Assembly (NCBI RefSeq): GCF_002234675.1
Contig: NC_019866.2
Location: forward strand, 8,027,261-8,091,260
DNA length: 64,000 nucleotides
Source: Oryzias latipes
Taxonomy: Eukaryota; Chordata; Actinopteri; Beloniformes; Adrianichthyidae
Direction of reading: 5' to 3'
A program made the translations under genes and the position numbers. The number at the start of each line of letters is the position of its first letter. The first letter of the stretch is position 1. The notes under the pieces were generated by a model that ran no database searches, was not told the origin of the DNA, and saw nothing but the letters and a program-made list of their open reading frames with translations. This document shows positions 1 to 11,233 of this stretch, in pieces.

Positions 1-1936
1 AACCTGTAGAACTGGTTAGTAGTAAAAAAAAAAACTGGAGGTGATGTGATGGCAGAAGACAAACACATTTGTCTTCCTGTCAATTTCTGACAAAAAATAT
101 TTCACAACGTTGCGGTGAAAGGCAATTTCCGAGAGCAGGCACGGCGGTTTTTGTGAGATTGTACAGTAAATAGGATACTTGGAGCCTGATGAAGAGAAGG
201 CCTCAGACAAAGCAGCAAACACAGGAACAATGGAGAGTAGAAGGGCTTTGGAGGAAAAAGGGGGCCCAGAGAGGGGCAGCTGAAAGACCCACAGTGTAGT
301 AATAAAAGGGAGTGAGGCACTCAGCACCACGCTGGCAGCACCGCTCAAAATGCACTGTTCATGTATTTTGCAACCTTGTCTCTGGAGTGAATGGTTCAGC
401 TCAGTAATACATCAGAAAAAAACACCAAATGTTAGACTGCTTCTTCAACCTAACAACACAATGCTGACAATATAGTTTGCAAGAATTTTTTTCACGTTTT
501 TTAGTATGATTCATGTCATAACTTTACAGGGCATTATTCACATTTAGCAGCTCCGAAAATTGTATTTGAAACTATTTTATTTGCAATTATTTTTCAATTT
601 TAGCCATACTAGAGGTCTTCTACTAGATGCTCTGATGCCACATGATGCTTTTTTGCCTCTCCATTTTAATTGGAATAAATAATTTTTAGTTTTGGTTCAC
701 TTGTTTTAGTTGATCAAGTTTTGTCATATGTGTGTAGGATGTAACATGTCAGATAACTGAGCAAAATTATTGTAAAAGGTTTAATATACTGTTTTTACAA
801 TAACCTTAAAGCACATATGCTGAATATCTGCTGCACAACAGTTTAGTTGCTGTTTAGAGGCAAAGTTCTTAAAGTACTGAATAGCATTTTTATTAAAAAT
901 TTTACTTGACACCAACCCAAAAGCTACATTTATGGCTTAATGGACACAAAGACATAATAAAGTGTACATTTCTAAACAGTGATGTGAGAATTTGCATCTC
1001 TGAGCTTTTGATCAACAAAAAACCCGAACCTTTCGGCGCATTCAGCATTAAAAGTTGCAAACCCCTGAGCTGTGCTATTGTTGTTAAAAGTAAAATCATG
1101 TTTGGCACCACTCAAATTGGAAGTCAGTTTAACAGCCACTTTTTTCCTGTGCAGCTTCACAAATCACAGTGCTCTGACTGAAAGCACATATGAATCACTT
1201 TAAACTAGAAATGAAAAGGCTTTTACTTTTTTATACATGGCTGAAACACAGCTGAAATGTATCAGCTAATACAAACAATTTTAGTTGTTAACCTATAATT
1301 ATTCATTGAATTCAATGTAAAAATGCTTAATGTAAAAAGGGTCATTCATATGTGCACCATATCAAGGATTTTCTTCCATATCAGTGCAAGCATGCTTACA
1401 AACTGTGATGCAAATGCACACGACATGAGAACTGGACATCCTTCTTTGTTTTGTGCAACAGCTAATACCCCTCTGACACCCACTCACTAAACAAATAACT
1501 TTGCTGTTGCATTAACTGTCTGTCAAATACGACACAAGCGCTCCTTGCTACACTAGAACACACACAAATACAAATAAGTCCATATAAAAACCTTTGATTT
1601 TACTTTGAAACAGACTTCACACAGTAGGAAATCACAAGTGGTGCTTTAATCAAGAACAGGGCATGAACAGAAAGGAGCACAATTGCTTATTTGTGGAGTT
1701 TGCACCTTGGCACAAATATGAGTATTTTTACACACAGTGGGGAAACGTTTGAAAAAGGACACAAGTGTTCTCTGAATTTACACTGACTTTCATCTCTGAG
1801 TCTGGAGTCACACTGACTCAAGATGTGCCCACAGCTGAGTTAATGACCTCTCTGGGTCAAAGAAGCTGAGATTGTGTTTCATTTGAAATTTTTCGGGCAT
1901 ATTTAATATTGCTGAAAAAAAAAGCTTGTTGAGCTA
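1..1936. other. Gene-free AT-rich intergenic DNA
   Basis: No open frame here resembles a known protein, and I see no coherent chain of exons. The sequence is AT-rich with short homopolymer runs. The longest frame (906-1181, plus strand, 91 codons) has no recognisable domain and is probably chance. Confidence 0.6.
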
Positions 1937-2280
1937 CCCAGTTGCACAATGGTTAGCGCTCTTACCTCACAGCAAGAAGATCCTGGTTTGAATTCCAGCT
2001 GAGACATTTCCGTTGTGGTGTTTCCATGTTCTCCCCATGCATGTGGGGTTTTCTCCAGGCACTGCGGCTTCCTCCCACAGTTCAAAAAGTTGCATCATAG
2101 GTTGATTGGTGACTCTAAATTGCCCCCAGGTGTGCATGTGGGTGTGTGTGAGTGGCCCTGAAACAGACTGGCAACCTGTTCAGGGTAGACCTTGCCTTCA
2201 CTCAACAGTAGCTGGATTGGCTCCTACAACCCTGTGACCACAGAAGGGATTCTGTGGGATCTCAAGACATGGATGGATGT
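1937..2280 (+). repeat. tRNA-derived SINE-like repeat, near full length
   Basis: This is a degraded copy of a repeat common in fish genomes. The 5' head looks like a tRNA gene: an A-box-like stretch (ATGGTTAGCGC, about 1949-1959) is followed by a B-box-like GGTTTGAATTCC near 1986. The body carries the usual landmarks in order: CATGTTCTCCCCATGCATG, CTTCCTCCCACAG, GGTGACTCTAAATTGCCC, CAGACTGGCAACCTGTTCAG, and the ATGGATGG tail. Related partial copies lie at 15,381-15,460 (minus), 33,231-33,454, 57,133-57,371 and 60,864-60,925. Family assignment is from memory of the consensus. Confidence 0.75.
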
Positions 2281-2362
2281 TAAAAATATAAATTGCAAAG
2301 AAGAAGATCAAAAGACTTTGCATAGATTCATGATTTTTCGTACGTTAACATGTTAAGCTACG

Positions 2363-2773
2363 TTCACCCCGCCTTCGGCAGCGCGCGTTCAAGCGGCCAC
2401 TTCCAATGAAAAGTCGACATGAATGCAGGTTTTGGGCTTTCCTGTTCAAAACTCTTAGGTTCATGTGTAGCTATGCAAGTTTCTACAACTATTTTTGGGC
2501 TCTATATACAAACGGACATTGCAAGTTAAACCAGGTTGAACCAATCACAGAATGGGATTTGTTGTGACGTTTGGATGGTGTCCCGCCAACTGTTTGAAAA
2601 TTGATCATGGAGGAGAAATGAATGACCGTCTGTTCCCAGCTGGAATTATATGACACCAAGTCTTTCATATATCGGAATATAACTTTGAAAAGAAAAAGAT
2701 TCACAAGATTTTCAACGCATTCATGAATGCGCGCCACACGTGCACATAGCTTCAGACATATGCTAACGTGTGA
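2363..2773 (-). mobile_element. MITE-like element (TTCAC family), minus-strand copy
   Basis: Read on the minus strand, this matches the repeats at 60,943-61,378 and 11,793-12,281. All share a block with TCTCCTCCATGATCAAT, then a GTTGG motif, an ATTGGTCAAAGTTCA-like block, and a terminal block around ACTTTTCATTGGAAGTGGC. The plus-strand left edge is TTCACCCC and the right edge has GTGTGA, so the ends form a short TTCAC../..GTGAA inverted repeat. No transposase frame is present. The right edge is uncertain by about 20 bp. Confidence 0.55.
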
Positions 2774-4638
2774 GCACAGCATAACAGTTGAGTTTTTTTT
2801 TTTATTTGCATGATACATGTCCGTACCATTTTTCATGTCGAAATCATTACTTTTAAATACCTTTAGTTCATGTAACCGTAAAACATGCCCACTAATTCTG
2901 TGTCGTTATTTACTACAAATGGTTGAGTCGGGTTCGATTCCACTGTGACTGCTTCTTGGTAGACCGCAACGTTCTGGTATGATGAATTTCTTAGAAACTG
3001 TGTTTTTCTTTTTGCCTGTGAGGCTCAACCACATCAAAAAGCACTGAAGACTTTTTTGATTAGAACACACATGGATCTAATATGTTGTTCAGCAGCACAG
3101 ACTGTTCAGAAATACTTAGATATTAGCAATGTTGATTAAATAAGGATTTTATACCAGGAGTTGGATAAGAGGATTGGTGAGACAACATTATTGATAAGAA
3201 AGTAGTTCTTTTCTTACACGAAAACAAAAAAAGGGTTGTTGTTTTTTTTTTGTATGCAGTGAATCATACTTGCTTTATAATAAAAATGTGAATTTTTTAA
3301 TAAAAAACACATCTGAGGAGGACCCAAAGCCATGGGGAACCTGATGGTGGTAAAGAAAAGGAAGGAGGGAAGGGGAAAAAAGGGTTTATGTGAGTGGAGG
3401 GAGGAAAACACAAGAGATGGGGGTTTTCTGCTCCATTAAAACCTGCAGCACGAGTTGTGCAGATCCTCCACAGAGGATCTCACTAAAGCTTCCTTTTCTT
3501 TTTAAGAAAAGATCCTTACGTAAACAGGCTGGCCAGAAGAATGATCAATAATCCTTTGGAGGAGAGCCCAGACACCTGGAGCTATCTGAAATATTTTTTG
3601 CGTCAAAGTCAGTAAATGTTTGACTGAATCTGGAAAAATGAAATCACTTTCAGTAATCGTGAGGCAAAAAACATTGTGACCCTGATAGATAAAAAAAGAG
3701 GTTTAGATTGTTAACTCTCCCCTTTCTATATTTCCTCTTCTCTGCTTAATTTTAATAGACTGTTTGACGTCAGCCTTCCCCAGACGCTCATCCAGCCTAA
3801 CTAAATCTTTTAAAAGGTCCTGTGCATCAATCAACCTGAAAACAAATGTCCCATTTTTTACCTATAGGGATGATTTGCATCTCCTTCCGTTGCCCCTTCC
3901 CTTCACTAACACTAAAATCAATTCAATTCTCCACGCTCGGAGAGACAGGTCTAATTCACCGCCAGAGGCTCACAAAGCAGCAAAGAACAAACTCCATGTG
4001 CTGATCAGGGGTCATAAACACTGAGCTCCATGGAGCCCAAGTTCTGCTTTTAAAGAGAGCACTTCTTCTCTCCTATACAGTCCCTGTATCTCTGTACACA
4101 TCAGCATGTCATTTCATACTATGCATTTACAATCTGAATGGAAAACTGCAGAAAGTCCATGCTCATTAAATTATAAATCTTCACAGATTATAAATAATCT
4201 GTAAATATTATTTATAATCGATCTGAAATCTGCTGTAGATGAATTTTTGTTTTGCACTGGACACAAATATTATTTCATTCAACCTAATGAGTTTGATACA
4301 CAAAACATGCTTTTCATGTGTTTTTGAAATTACTAAAATCTGATTCAGTTCAAATCAAGCTGAACAATCACATCTTGTCTGCTTGTGTTTGCTTTTTCCT
4401 TGCTTTTGCTTTTGCTTTTTTATCTCAAATCTTTACTTCAAATTTCCAGTTTGAACTGGGATAATACAATAGGCAGAAAAAAAAATGTTTACAGATATGT
4501 GTGGTAGAAAGGTTTCGAGCTCCTCTAATGCGGACTTCAACCTTGTTCCCTTGATTTATTCCCAAACAATGAAAAGCACGTAAATCTTTCTATTTTGAAG
4601 CTTTTATCGAAACAATTCACAGTTTGTCTTTTGTTTGA
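2774..4638. other. Intergenic DNA, no gene seen
   Basis: No supported coding sequence. The stretch holds short simple-sequence tracts and a small hairpin-like CTTTTCTTTTTAAGAAAAG near 3493. A pyrimidine-rich stretch at 3715-3760 is followed by an 86-codon frame with no recognisable domain. Confidence 0.5.
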
Positions 4639-5318
4639 AGACCCACTCCGATGAAAATCATATTTTGGTGTTTTGAACATGATTTTGAGGCATTATTCTC
4701 ATGATGGAGGACATGTATATAGAAAATTAAGATCAACTGCATTTCTGAGTATTTTTTTATTCTAATCATTGTGAATCAGGAGCAGATTGTTATTCGAAGT
4801 TTAGTTTCTGCTGAGCAACAGGAGTCCATTAGGAAGTCGCCTCTGAGTTATGGGCGGGGCTGTTGGAGCGGATCAACCCCAACCCCCTTTACCCTCCCCA
4901 TTGCTGAGAGCTCTCTGTTTACATGCTCTCCCACTAGCTCACAGCCCCTTACACCCCTACCTAACATTAGCGGGGCAACAAAAATGCTAAGCAATGTTGG
5001 AGCTATCCAGCTGCACAGTTTTGAGCCAGATGTCAGCTCAGATGAGGAAAATGAAGACGTACATGGATCTATTTGTCTGGAAGTGAATGCATAAGAATGG
5101 AGGTTGTGGCCCACCCATTGTAGCGTCTACATAACTGTTACAAGCTTTTTTAAATCTGCATTTGTTTCCCCTACTCCTAATTCATAACAATTTGAATATA
5201 GAAAGACTCAGAAATGCAGTTTTAAGCTTATTTTCTTTAGACGTCTCCTCCATGATCAGAAACATGTTATCAGATCATTTTAAAAACACCAAAACACAAA
5301 TTTAATCAGACTGGGTCT
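4639..5318. mobile_element. 680-bp non-autonomous DNA transposon with long TIRs (TTAA-type)
   Basis: The left end (AGACCCACTCCGATGAAAAT) and the reverse complement of the right end (AGACCCAGTCTGATTAAAT) are similar. The similarity continues inward for about 125 bp through TTTTGGTGTTTT, CATGATGGAGGA and CTGCATTTCTGAGT, giving long imperfect inverted repeats (about 4639-4765 and 5190-5318). The flanks are TTGA (4635-4638) and TTAA (5319-5322), compatible with a decayed TTAA duplication as made by piggyBac or Kolobok elements. No complete transposase is present. A 107-codon frame (4771-5094) ends in an acidic FEPDVSSDEENED stretch and is probably a relic. Confidence 0.6.
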
Positions 5319-6854
5319 TTAAGATTGAAGCAAGGGTTAATAAACTGAGTTTTTGGTGTTTTTTTAGTCAGATTTTAAAAAATCAAACACTTCAGTGTGA
5401 CTTTTTATAGTTTACTCATATTTCTAGACTAAACAAACATTCGGAGAGACTAGACATACCGGTTTATAAAAATTATAGTTTTACTGTGGCATTTACAATA
5501 CCTGTACATATACACAAGGAATGCCATTACACACACACATGCACACACAGTTGTTGCAGTGGATGGCAGACCACAGGGTGTAGGCAGACAGCCAGTAAGT
5601 CAAGCTGAGGTCCAAAGTAACCACTTTGAAATGAACACTTTAGAGGACAGCCAAACCACGACATCAAACACAGACACACACAGAGAGTGAGAGTTCAGGG
5701 AGATTCGAGCCAGACAGTTGTTAGCAGTGTTTTTGTGCAGACCAAGGACTTCTAGAAAAGTTTACAAAGCTAGCAATTTCTACCAACACTCCACTTTTGA
5801 ATTGAACCGGAAAGTCTTTGAGGAAAAAAACAATGCTGACAGCATCTCTGAAATGGACTTTTTTTCCCCTCAGATTTCTTTGTTATTTGAAAAAAGCTCA
5901 AATATTGTTTGATATATTTCAAAGCATTTGTAATCAAATGGAAAACTTCTTTCTTCACGAGCTGCCGTGACGTGTCTGCAAAACTTACTCCAAGGATTCA
6001 TAACTTCTACAATAATGTGACTCAGTGGAAATCTCCTGGTTTAGAAACTTGCTAAACTGATGTTTTTCCACAAACACTTCTCATCTGACATTTTTTGCTC
6101 CATGAGGAGTTGTTGTCTGTAAATAAACGATCTCTAGTTAACAGTGAAATATGATCCCAAATCACTTAAAAGGCAAAAACTTGACCAACAGACGCCTCCT
6201 TTTTTACTAGGAAAGGCGGCAGCTTTAGATCTCTAAGAGCAGCCTTAGAGCCCAAGCAGGGATTATTTTGTCTTGTTACACTGATAAACCAGTAATTTTC
6301 CACTCCAAAGTGTTGCACGTTTAAGAATGTTTGCAAAGCTGAATAAATTTCAAGCATTTGTGGCAACGACAAAAAAAAATGATGGTGTGTGTCTGAGCAC
6401 TTCTCTCCCACAAATCTTCTGGGAGAGTCATATTTCTTTAAAAGCTTTCATGTCATTCCAAAAATTTGGGAGTTACTGCTGTCCACAATCCAAGAGTTCC
6501 TTTAGCTGTGGGGTCAGAGGGAGGGAAAGGTGGTTCAGGGTGGGAGCAGAGCCAGAGGCCAGAGCATTATGAAACACACAAACACACAGCTGTGTGTGGA
6601 CCGCCGCCCGCTGTCCACCACAACAGCCCACTAATCCCTCTTAGATCTGCTCATCAGCGCTGTGCAGCAGGACAGTGCACATCCACTGCTGCATCTGGTG
6701 GAAGCAAAAAGCAGAATAATCCTGGCTCACAACCACAGGAGAAAGCACCCGGGGGCCAGTGAAGCAGGAGTCCTTGGGGCCCTTACTGGATGCCCCTCTG
6801 GCGTTGGGCCACACCCAACTGTCCTGCAGAGAAACAAGGAAAAGTATCAGGCTA
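5319..6854. other. Intergenic DNA, no gene seen
   Basis: No supported gene. A short CA-rich tract lies at about 5530-5550. The 6480-6840 part is less AT-rich than its surroundings and contains two overlapping short frames without recognisable domains. Confidence 0.5.
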
Positions 6855-6859
6855 CATAC

Positions 6860-7062
6860 TGTTGTGTTCAGCTATTGTTATAGCACGTGACGCCACTAGG
6901 CGGAGCAGTGACTGAGGAAGGAGAGCAGTCAGTGACTGAGGAAGGAGAAGAAGAAGGGAGTGTGGAGTTGAGCTGCTGCATGTTGTAGTGAGTTGAAGCT
7001 GAAAATAAAGTCCAGAAACAAGATCCGTTTTGTGGATGATTTCTGCCGCCGGCTACACAACA
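6860..7062 (+). repeat. 5' LTR (203 bp)
   Basis: It starts TGTTGTGTTCAGC and ends GCTACACAACA. It is identical to the 3' LTR over 179 bp but carries a 24-nt block (6912-6935) where the 3' LTR has an unrelated 13-nt block. The 24-nt block makes a tandem duplication of GTGACTGAGGAAGGAG. An AATAAA polyadenylation signal lies near 7001, and a CACGTG E-box lies at 6884-6889. A TATA box is not obvious. Confidence 0.92.
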
Positions 7063-7065
7063 AAT

Positions 7066-7076
7066 TGGCGACGAGG
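7066..7076 (+). promoter_or_regulatory. Primer-binding site, tRNA-Ser(GCT)
   Basis: TGGCGACGAGG begins three bases after the 5' LTR. It is the exact complement of the 3' end of vertebrate tRNA-Ser(GCT) (CCTCGTCG plus CCA), from my memory of that tRNA. Pairing stops after 11 nt. Minus-strand DNA synthesis would start here. Confidence 0.75.
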
Positions 7077-7109
7077 CGAACCTACAAGCATAGTCTGCAG
7101 TGAAAAAAG

Positions 7110-10100
7110 ATGGCTTCAAATGTGCCGTTTCCAGACGTTTTTCTGCCGTGCCCGGGAGAACCGATTATGCCGTTCAAGACGTGGATTCGGATGTTTGAAA
7201 ATTATCTTCTAGTCATCAATGCCGGTGGAGATGCATGGCCAGAGATAAGACTACGTGCCTTACTACTACACTGTCTGGGCTCCGAAGGACAGCGGATTTT
7301 CCACACATTACCAGAGACAGGTACCACGCTAGCTACAGCCATTGCCGCGCTTCGCGCGCATTTTACGCCTACAGTAAACGTGGTCGTGGAACGCCACACC
7401 TTCAGAAAGAGAGTGCAGGGTGCTCAAGAACCCATACTACATTACATTGCTGCCCTAAGAGAACTTGCTTCAACATGTGACTTTGCTAATGCGGATGATA
7501 TGATTCGGGACCAGCTGGTGGAGCATGTTGCTGACCCCCGCATCAGAGAACGGCTCCTGCTTAAAACTAACTTGACGCTAGCAGATGCTATCACGTTAGC
7601 CACTCAAGCTGAGTCCGTTAATGAACAAGCTAGGTCAATGGCGGGTATCCAGCAGGCACCTGTGCAAGTTGTAACTACACAGAAATCAGCATGCAGGCGT
7701 AGACAGCCACGCCAACATTTTCCTGCAAAGCACGTACAGAAATCTAATTCTACCCCTTCTACACGCACATGCTTCCGATGTGGATCTGAGAAACACTTGG
7801 CTAACTCAAGTGAATGCCAAGCAACCAAAGCAACCTGCAGAAACTGTAACAAAAGAGGCCATTTTGCACGAGTGTGCAGATCTTTGCAGACACATACAGT
7901 TAAAGAAGTTGAATTACCAGAGTACACACTTCTGTTGGTGGACAGATCAGTCACTTCAGGTGGAATACAAGTTACAGTGAACATCAAAGTGGCTGAAAGC
8001 TCACAGTCGATGAAACTGACTGTGGATACGGGTGCTGCCGTCTCCATCTTGCCACTCTGCATATATGAGGAAAAGTTCAAGGGCGCTCCGCTTCATCAGC
8101 CCACTGTTCAACTGGTGACCTACTCCCGAACATCTATTCCAGTGATAGGCTGCATGGAGGCAATTGTGCGCATACAGAACCTTGAAAAACCTGCAACATT
8201 TCACATTGTGGACTCTGGAACTGCACTCATGGGGAGAGACTTAATAGCTGCTTTCAATCTGCGCATTGAGGGCAACGCTGCATACTTGCCATCCACACAT
8301 TTTCTGTCTTTACCCTCTGCTGCTCTAATGGAATGCTCTGTGTCTCAGCCAGCTGCCCCTGCAACCCTTGGATGTGCTGTTGGTTTCATACACAAGGTGA
8401 AGGTGCTGCAAACAGCTGTTCCGGTGCGTCAAAAATTGAGACGCCTTCCCTTTTCTGTGCGGTCTGCTGTGTCAGAGGAGCTGAACCGCCTCCTCTCAGC
8501 TGGTGTGATTGAGCGCATTGATGCTTCTCCCTGGGTCTCGCCAATAGTGGTCACACAAAGGAAAAATGGAAAAATCCGAATGTGTGTGGACCTGCGAGAG
8601 CCTAACAAAGCCATTGTGGTGGACAGTTTTCCTCTTCCTCACATGGAGGAATTACTCTCAGCGCTAACAGGTGCAACACTATTCTCAACCATCGATCTGG
8701 AGAGCGCATACCACCAAGTTTTGCTGCACCCTGACAGCAGGGATTTAACTGCTTTCATCACCCATGAGGGACTGTTCAGGTTCTGCAGGGTTCCTTATGG
8801 TCTTGCCTCAGCCCCATCAGCTTTTCAAAAGCTAATGGCGACAGTGCTGCATGGAGTGCCAAATGTACAGTTCTACCTCGATGACATAATATGCTACGGG
8901 CGCACAGCACATGAACATGATGCTGCCCTAGAGACAGTCCGACAGAAACTCAAAACAGCAGGCTTGCAGCTTAATGACAAGAAATGCCACTTTCGACAGA
9001 CGAGCCTGAAGTTCCTGGGACATCTAGTAACCGCTGAGGGAATAAAACCAGACACGGAGCACCTGCAGGCCATCACACAGGCCCCTGCTCCATCAGATGC
9101 TGTGAGCCTTCGCTCATTCCTGGGAATGCTATCCTGGTATGGAAAATTTATTCCTAATTATGCTACAGTGGTGGAGCCTCTTCGAGCCTGTCTACGTCAA
9201 GGCACACAGTTTGTATGGACTGAAGAGGCACAGCGATGCTTTCTAACTGTAAAACGTCTACTCCTAGAAAGCCCTGCGCTAGCCTTGTTTAACCCTGAGC
9301 TACCAACCATAATCTCCACTGATGCATCTGATTATGGTGTGGGTGCTGTATTCTCCCAGCTGCAACCGGACAACACTGAAAGAACTGTTGCATTTGCATC
9401 AAGGACATTGTCATCCACTGAAAGGAAATACTCCACAGTGGAAAAAGAAGCTCTTGCGTGTGTCTGGGCTGTAGAAAAATGGCGGACATACCTGTGGGGA
9501 CGAAAATTCACACCGCGCACAGACCATCAGGCCCTCACAACGCTTCTGACTACAAAAGGAGCTGATCGAGCAGGGATGCGCATTGCAAGATGGTCTGCAC
9601 GCCTTCTCAGCTTCACATATGACGTCGTGTACAGAGCGGGGCCTCTGAACCAAACAGCTGACTGCCTTTCACGGTTACCTCTGCCAGCCGCTTCTTTTCC
9701 TCCTGAGGACTCAGAACCTGAGTTGGTGGCTTTACTAGCTACAACTCCTGTGTCCGTGACAGCCAAAGAGTTTGAAGATGCTTCATCTTCTTGCCCCGAG
9801 CTTTCCTCCTTGCGTGTGCAGGTGCAACAGCGGTGGCCACGATCTGCTAAATCAGTAAGTCCTGTTTTGCAACCCTATTTCAAAATAAGGCATGAGTTAA
9901 GTGTGCAAGACAGCCTGGTGTTTCGGGGATCCCGTTTAGTGGTGCCAATTTCCCTCCGCTCCACACTTGTGGCCCTTGCTCATGAAGGTCATCAGGGTGT
10001 GGTGCGAACAAAACAACGTCTGAGGGACCTGTATTGGTTCCCTGGTATGGATGCATTAGTGCTTTCCCAAGTGACCGAATGCTCCTTGTGCCAACAAACT

Positions 10101-11057
10101 GACAAATCTGCCAAAGTTTTTCAGGCCCCACTACAACCGGTGCCCCTGCCAGAGGGTCCCTGGGAAAAGCTAGGCCTGGATATTGTCGGACCCTTTGAAT
10201 CTGCTACATGGGACTGTAAGTTTGCAATCACTCTTACTGACTATTATTCAAAATGGCCTGAAGTTGCCTTTGCTCCTTCCGTGAACTCTGAAACTGTGAT
10301 CCAAATTCTTAGTGGACTTTTCAGTCGCTATGGCAACCCAGAGTGTTTGGTCACAGATAACGGACCGCAGTTCACATCTGCTTCATTCTCCTCTTTTCTG
10401 CGCGACAAAGGAATTAAGCACACAAGATCATCTGTGTACCACCCTTCTTCTAATGGTGCAGTAGAACGATTTAACAGAGTGTTTAAAGGTTGGATTCAAG
10501 CTGCGATCATCCAAAACAAACCTTGGAAAAGTGCAACATCCTCTTCTCTTCAAGCTTACCGTGCTACGCCACATGCCATGACTGGTGTGTCACCATTTGA
10601 GCTAATGCACGGACGCAAAATGAGGACAACACTAAACATTCTTCCTCCTCCACCACTGGAACAGCCTGCTGTCGACCTACGTCACAGAGTGTCACTCCGC
10701 CAAAGTCACGTGAGGCAGTATTGTGATGCTAAAAGAGGTGCTCGCACTCCTCTCTTCAGAGCAGGTGACAAAGTGCGTGTACGGAAACCTGTTCACGTGC
10801 AGAAAGGTCAGCGTCAATTCTCTGCTCCCATCAGGATCAAACAGCAGGTGGGCCCAAGCACTTACATCTTAGATGATGGAAGGGCCTGGCATGCTTCCCA
10901 CTTGGCTTCAGTACCAAACAGGCTTCCTGTATGCCCTTCACCACCAGAGGCCGGTACTGAAAGGGTTGAAATGGAGCCTAATCAAGATCATCAAGCCCTA
11001 AATCGCCCTGTCAGATCACATAAGCCACCAGGTTGGCTTAAGGACTTTGTAATGTAA
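7110..11057 (+). CDS. Gag-Pol polyprotein of Ty3/gypsy (Mag-like) retrotransposon, intact
   Basis: A single uninterrupted 1315-residue frame encodes Gag and Pol with no frameshift or stop between them. Gag occupies about residues 1-260. Its two zinc knuckles are C221/C224/H229/C236, with an unusual six-residue last spacer, and a canonical C243/C246/H251/C256. The protease has DTG at 306-308. Reverse transcriptase carries its first Asp at D529 and YLDD at 589-592. RNase H has D738, E780, D805 and a late Asp (D851). Integrase has an HHCC zinc site (H958, H961, C991, C994) and a DDE core at D1024, D1083 and E1119, with 35 residues between the last two. All catalytic residues I can place are present, so the protein looks functional. 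The first ATG after the primer-binding site is used. Fish databases often label such proteins 'K02A2.6-like'. Confidence 0.93.
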   Translation: MASNVPFPDVFLPCPGEPIMPFKTWIRMFENYLLVINAGGDAWPEIRLRALLLHCLGSEGQRIFHTLPETGTTLATAIAALRAHFTPTVNVVVERHTFRKRVQGAQEPILHYIAALRELASTCDFANADDMIRDQLVEHVADPRIRERLLLKTNLTLADAITLATQAESVNEQARSMAGIQQAPVQVVTTQKSACRRRQPRQHFPAKHVQKSNSTPSTRTCFRCGSEKHLANSSECQATKATCRNCNKRGHFARVCRSLQTHTVKEVELPEYTLLLVDRSVTSGGIQVTVNIKVAESSQSMKLTVDTGAAVSILPLCIYEEKFKGAPLHQPTVQLVTYSRTSIPVIGCMEAIVRIQNLEKPATFHIVDSGTALMGRDLIAAFNLRIEGNAAYLPSTHFLSLPSAALMECSVSQPAAPATLGCAVGFIHKVKVLQTAVPVRQKLRRLPFSVRSAVSEELNRLLSAGVIERIDASPWVSPIVVTQRKNGKIRMCVDLREPNKAIVVDSFPLPHMEELLSALTGATLFSTIDLESAYHQVLLHPDSRDLTAFITHEGLFRFCRVPYGLASAPSAFQKLMATVLHGVPNVQFYLDDIICYGRTAHEHDAALETVRQKLKTAGLQLNDKKCHFRQTSLKFLGHLVTAEGIKPDTEHLQAITQAPAPSDAVSLRSFLGMLSWYGKFIPNYATVVEPLRACLRQGTQFVWTEEAQRCFLTVKRLLLESPALALFNPELPTIISTDASDYGVGAVFSQLQPDNTERTVAFASRTLSSTERKYSTVEKEALACVWAVEKWRTYLWGRKFTPRTDHQALTTLLTTKGADRAGMRIARWSARLLSFTYDVVYRAGPLNQTADCLSRLPLPAASFPPEDSEPELVALLATTPVSVTAKEFEDASSSCPELSSLRVQVQQRWPRSAKSVSPVLQPYFKIRHELSVQDSLVFRGSRLVVPISLRSTLVALAHEGHQGVVRTKQRLRDLYWFPGMDALVLSQVTECSLCQQTDKSAKVFQAPLQPVPLPEGPWEKLGLDIVGPFESATWDCKFAITLTDYYSKWPEVAFAPSVNSETVIQILSGLFSRYGNPECLVTDNGPQFTSASFSSFLRDKGIKHTRSSVYHPSSNGAVERFNRVFKGWIQAAIIQNKPWKSATSSSLQAYRATPHAMTGVSPFELMHGRKMRTTLNILPPPPLEQPAVDLRHRVSLRQSHVRQYCDAKRGARTPLFRAGDKVRVRKPVHVQKGQRQFSAPIRIKQQVGPSTYILDDGRAWHASHLASVPNRLPVCPSPPEAGTERVEMEPNQDHQALNRPVRSHKPPGWLKDFVM

Positions 11058-11220
11058 AAAAAAAAAAAAAATCTACATATGTTCAATTGTTGTGAATTGA
11101 TTCTTACTTGCTCTTTATTCTGTGAGTAATGACATTACTTGAAATATGCTGTTGATGCACAAAGGAAATTGCATTAAGAATTAAATTCAGGGATTTTTGT
11201 GACAGCACAGGTTATCCTTA

Positions 11221-11233
11221 AGTAAGGGGGGGA
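11221..11233 (+). promoter_or_regulatory. Polypurine tract of the retrotransposon
   Basis: AGTAAGGGGGGGA sits directly against the 3' LTR, the position where plus-strand DNA synthesis is primed in LTR elements. The single T is tolerated in many tracts. Confidence 0.75.

Noticed and set aside
4771-5094. 107-codon plus-strand frame as a host gene
   Set aside because: It lies inside the 680-bp inverted-repeat transposon and lacks any complete domain; more likely a relic within the element.
6860-7062. CTCF site in the LTR (CCACTAGGCGGAGCA)
   Set aside because: At least two mismatches at informative core positions; not convincing.
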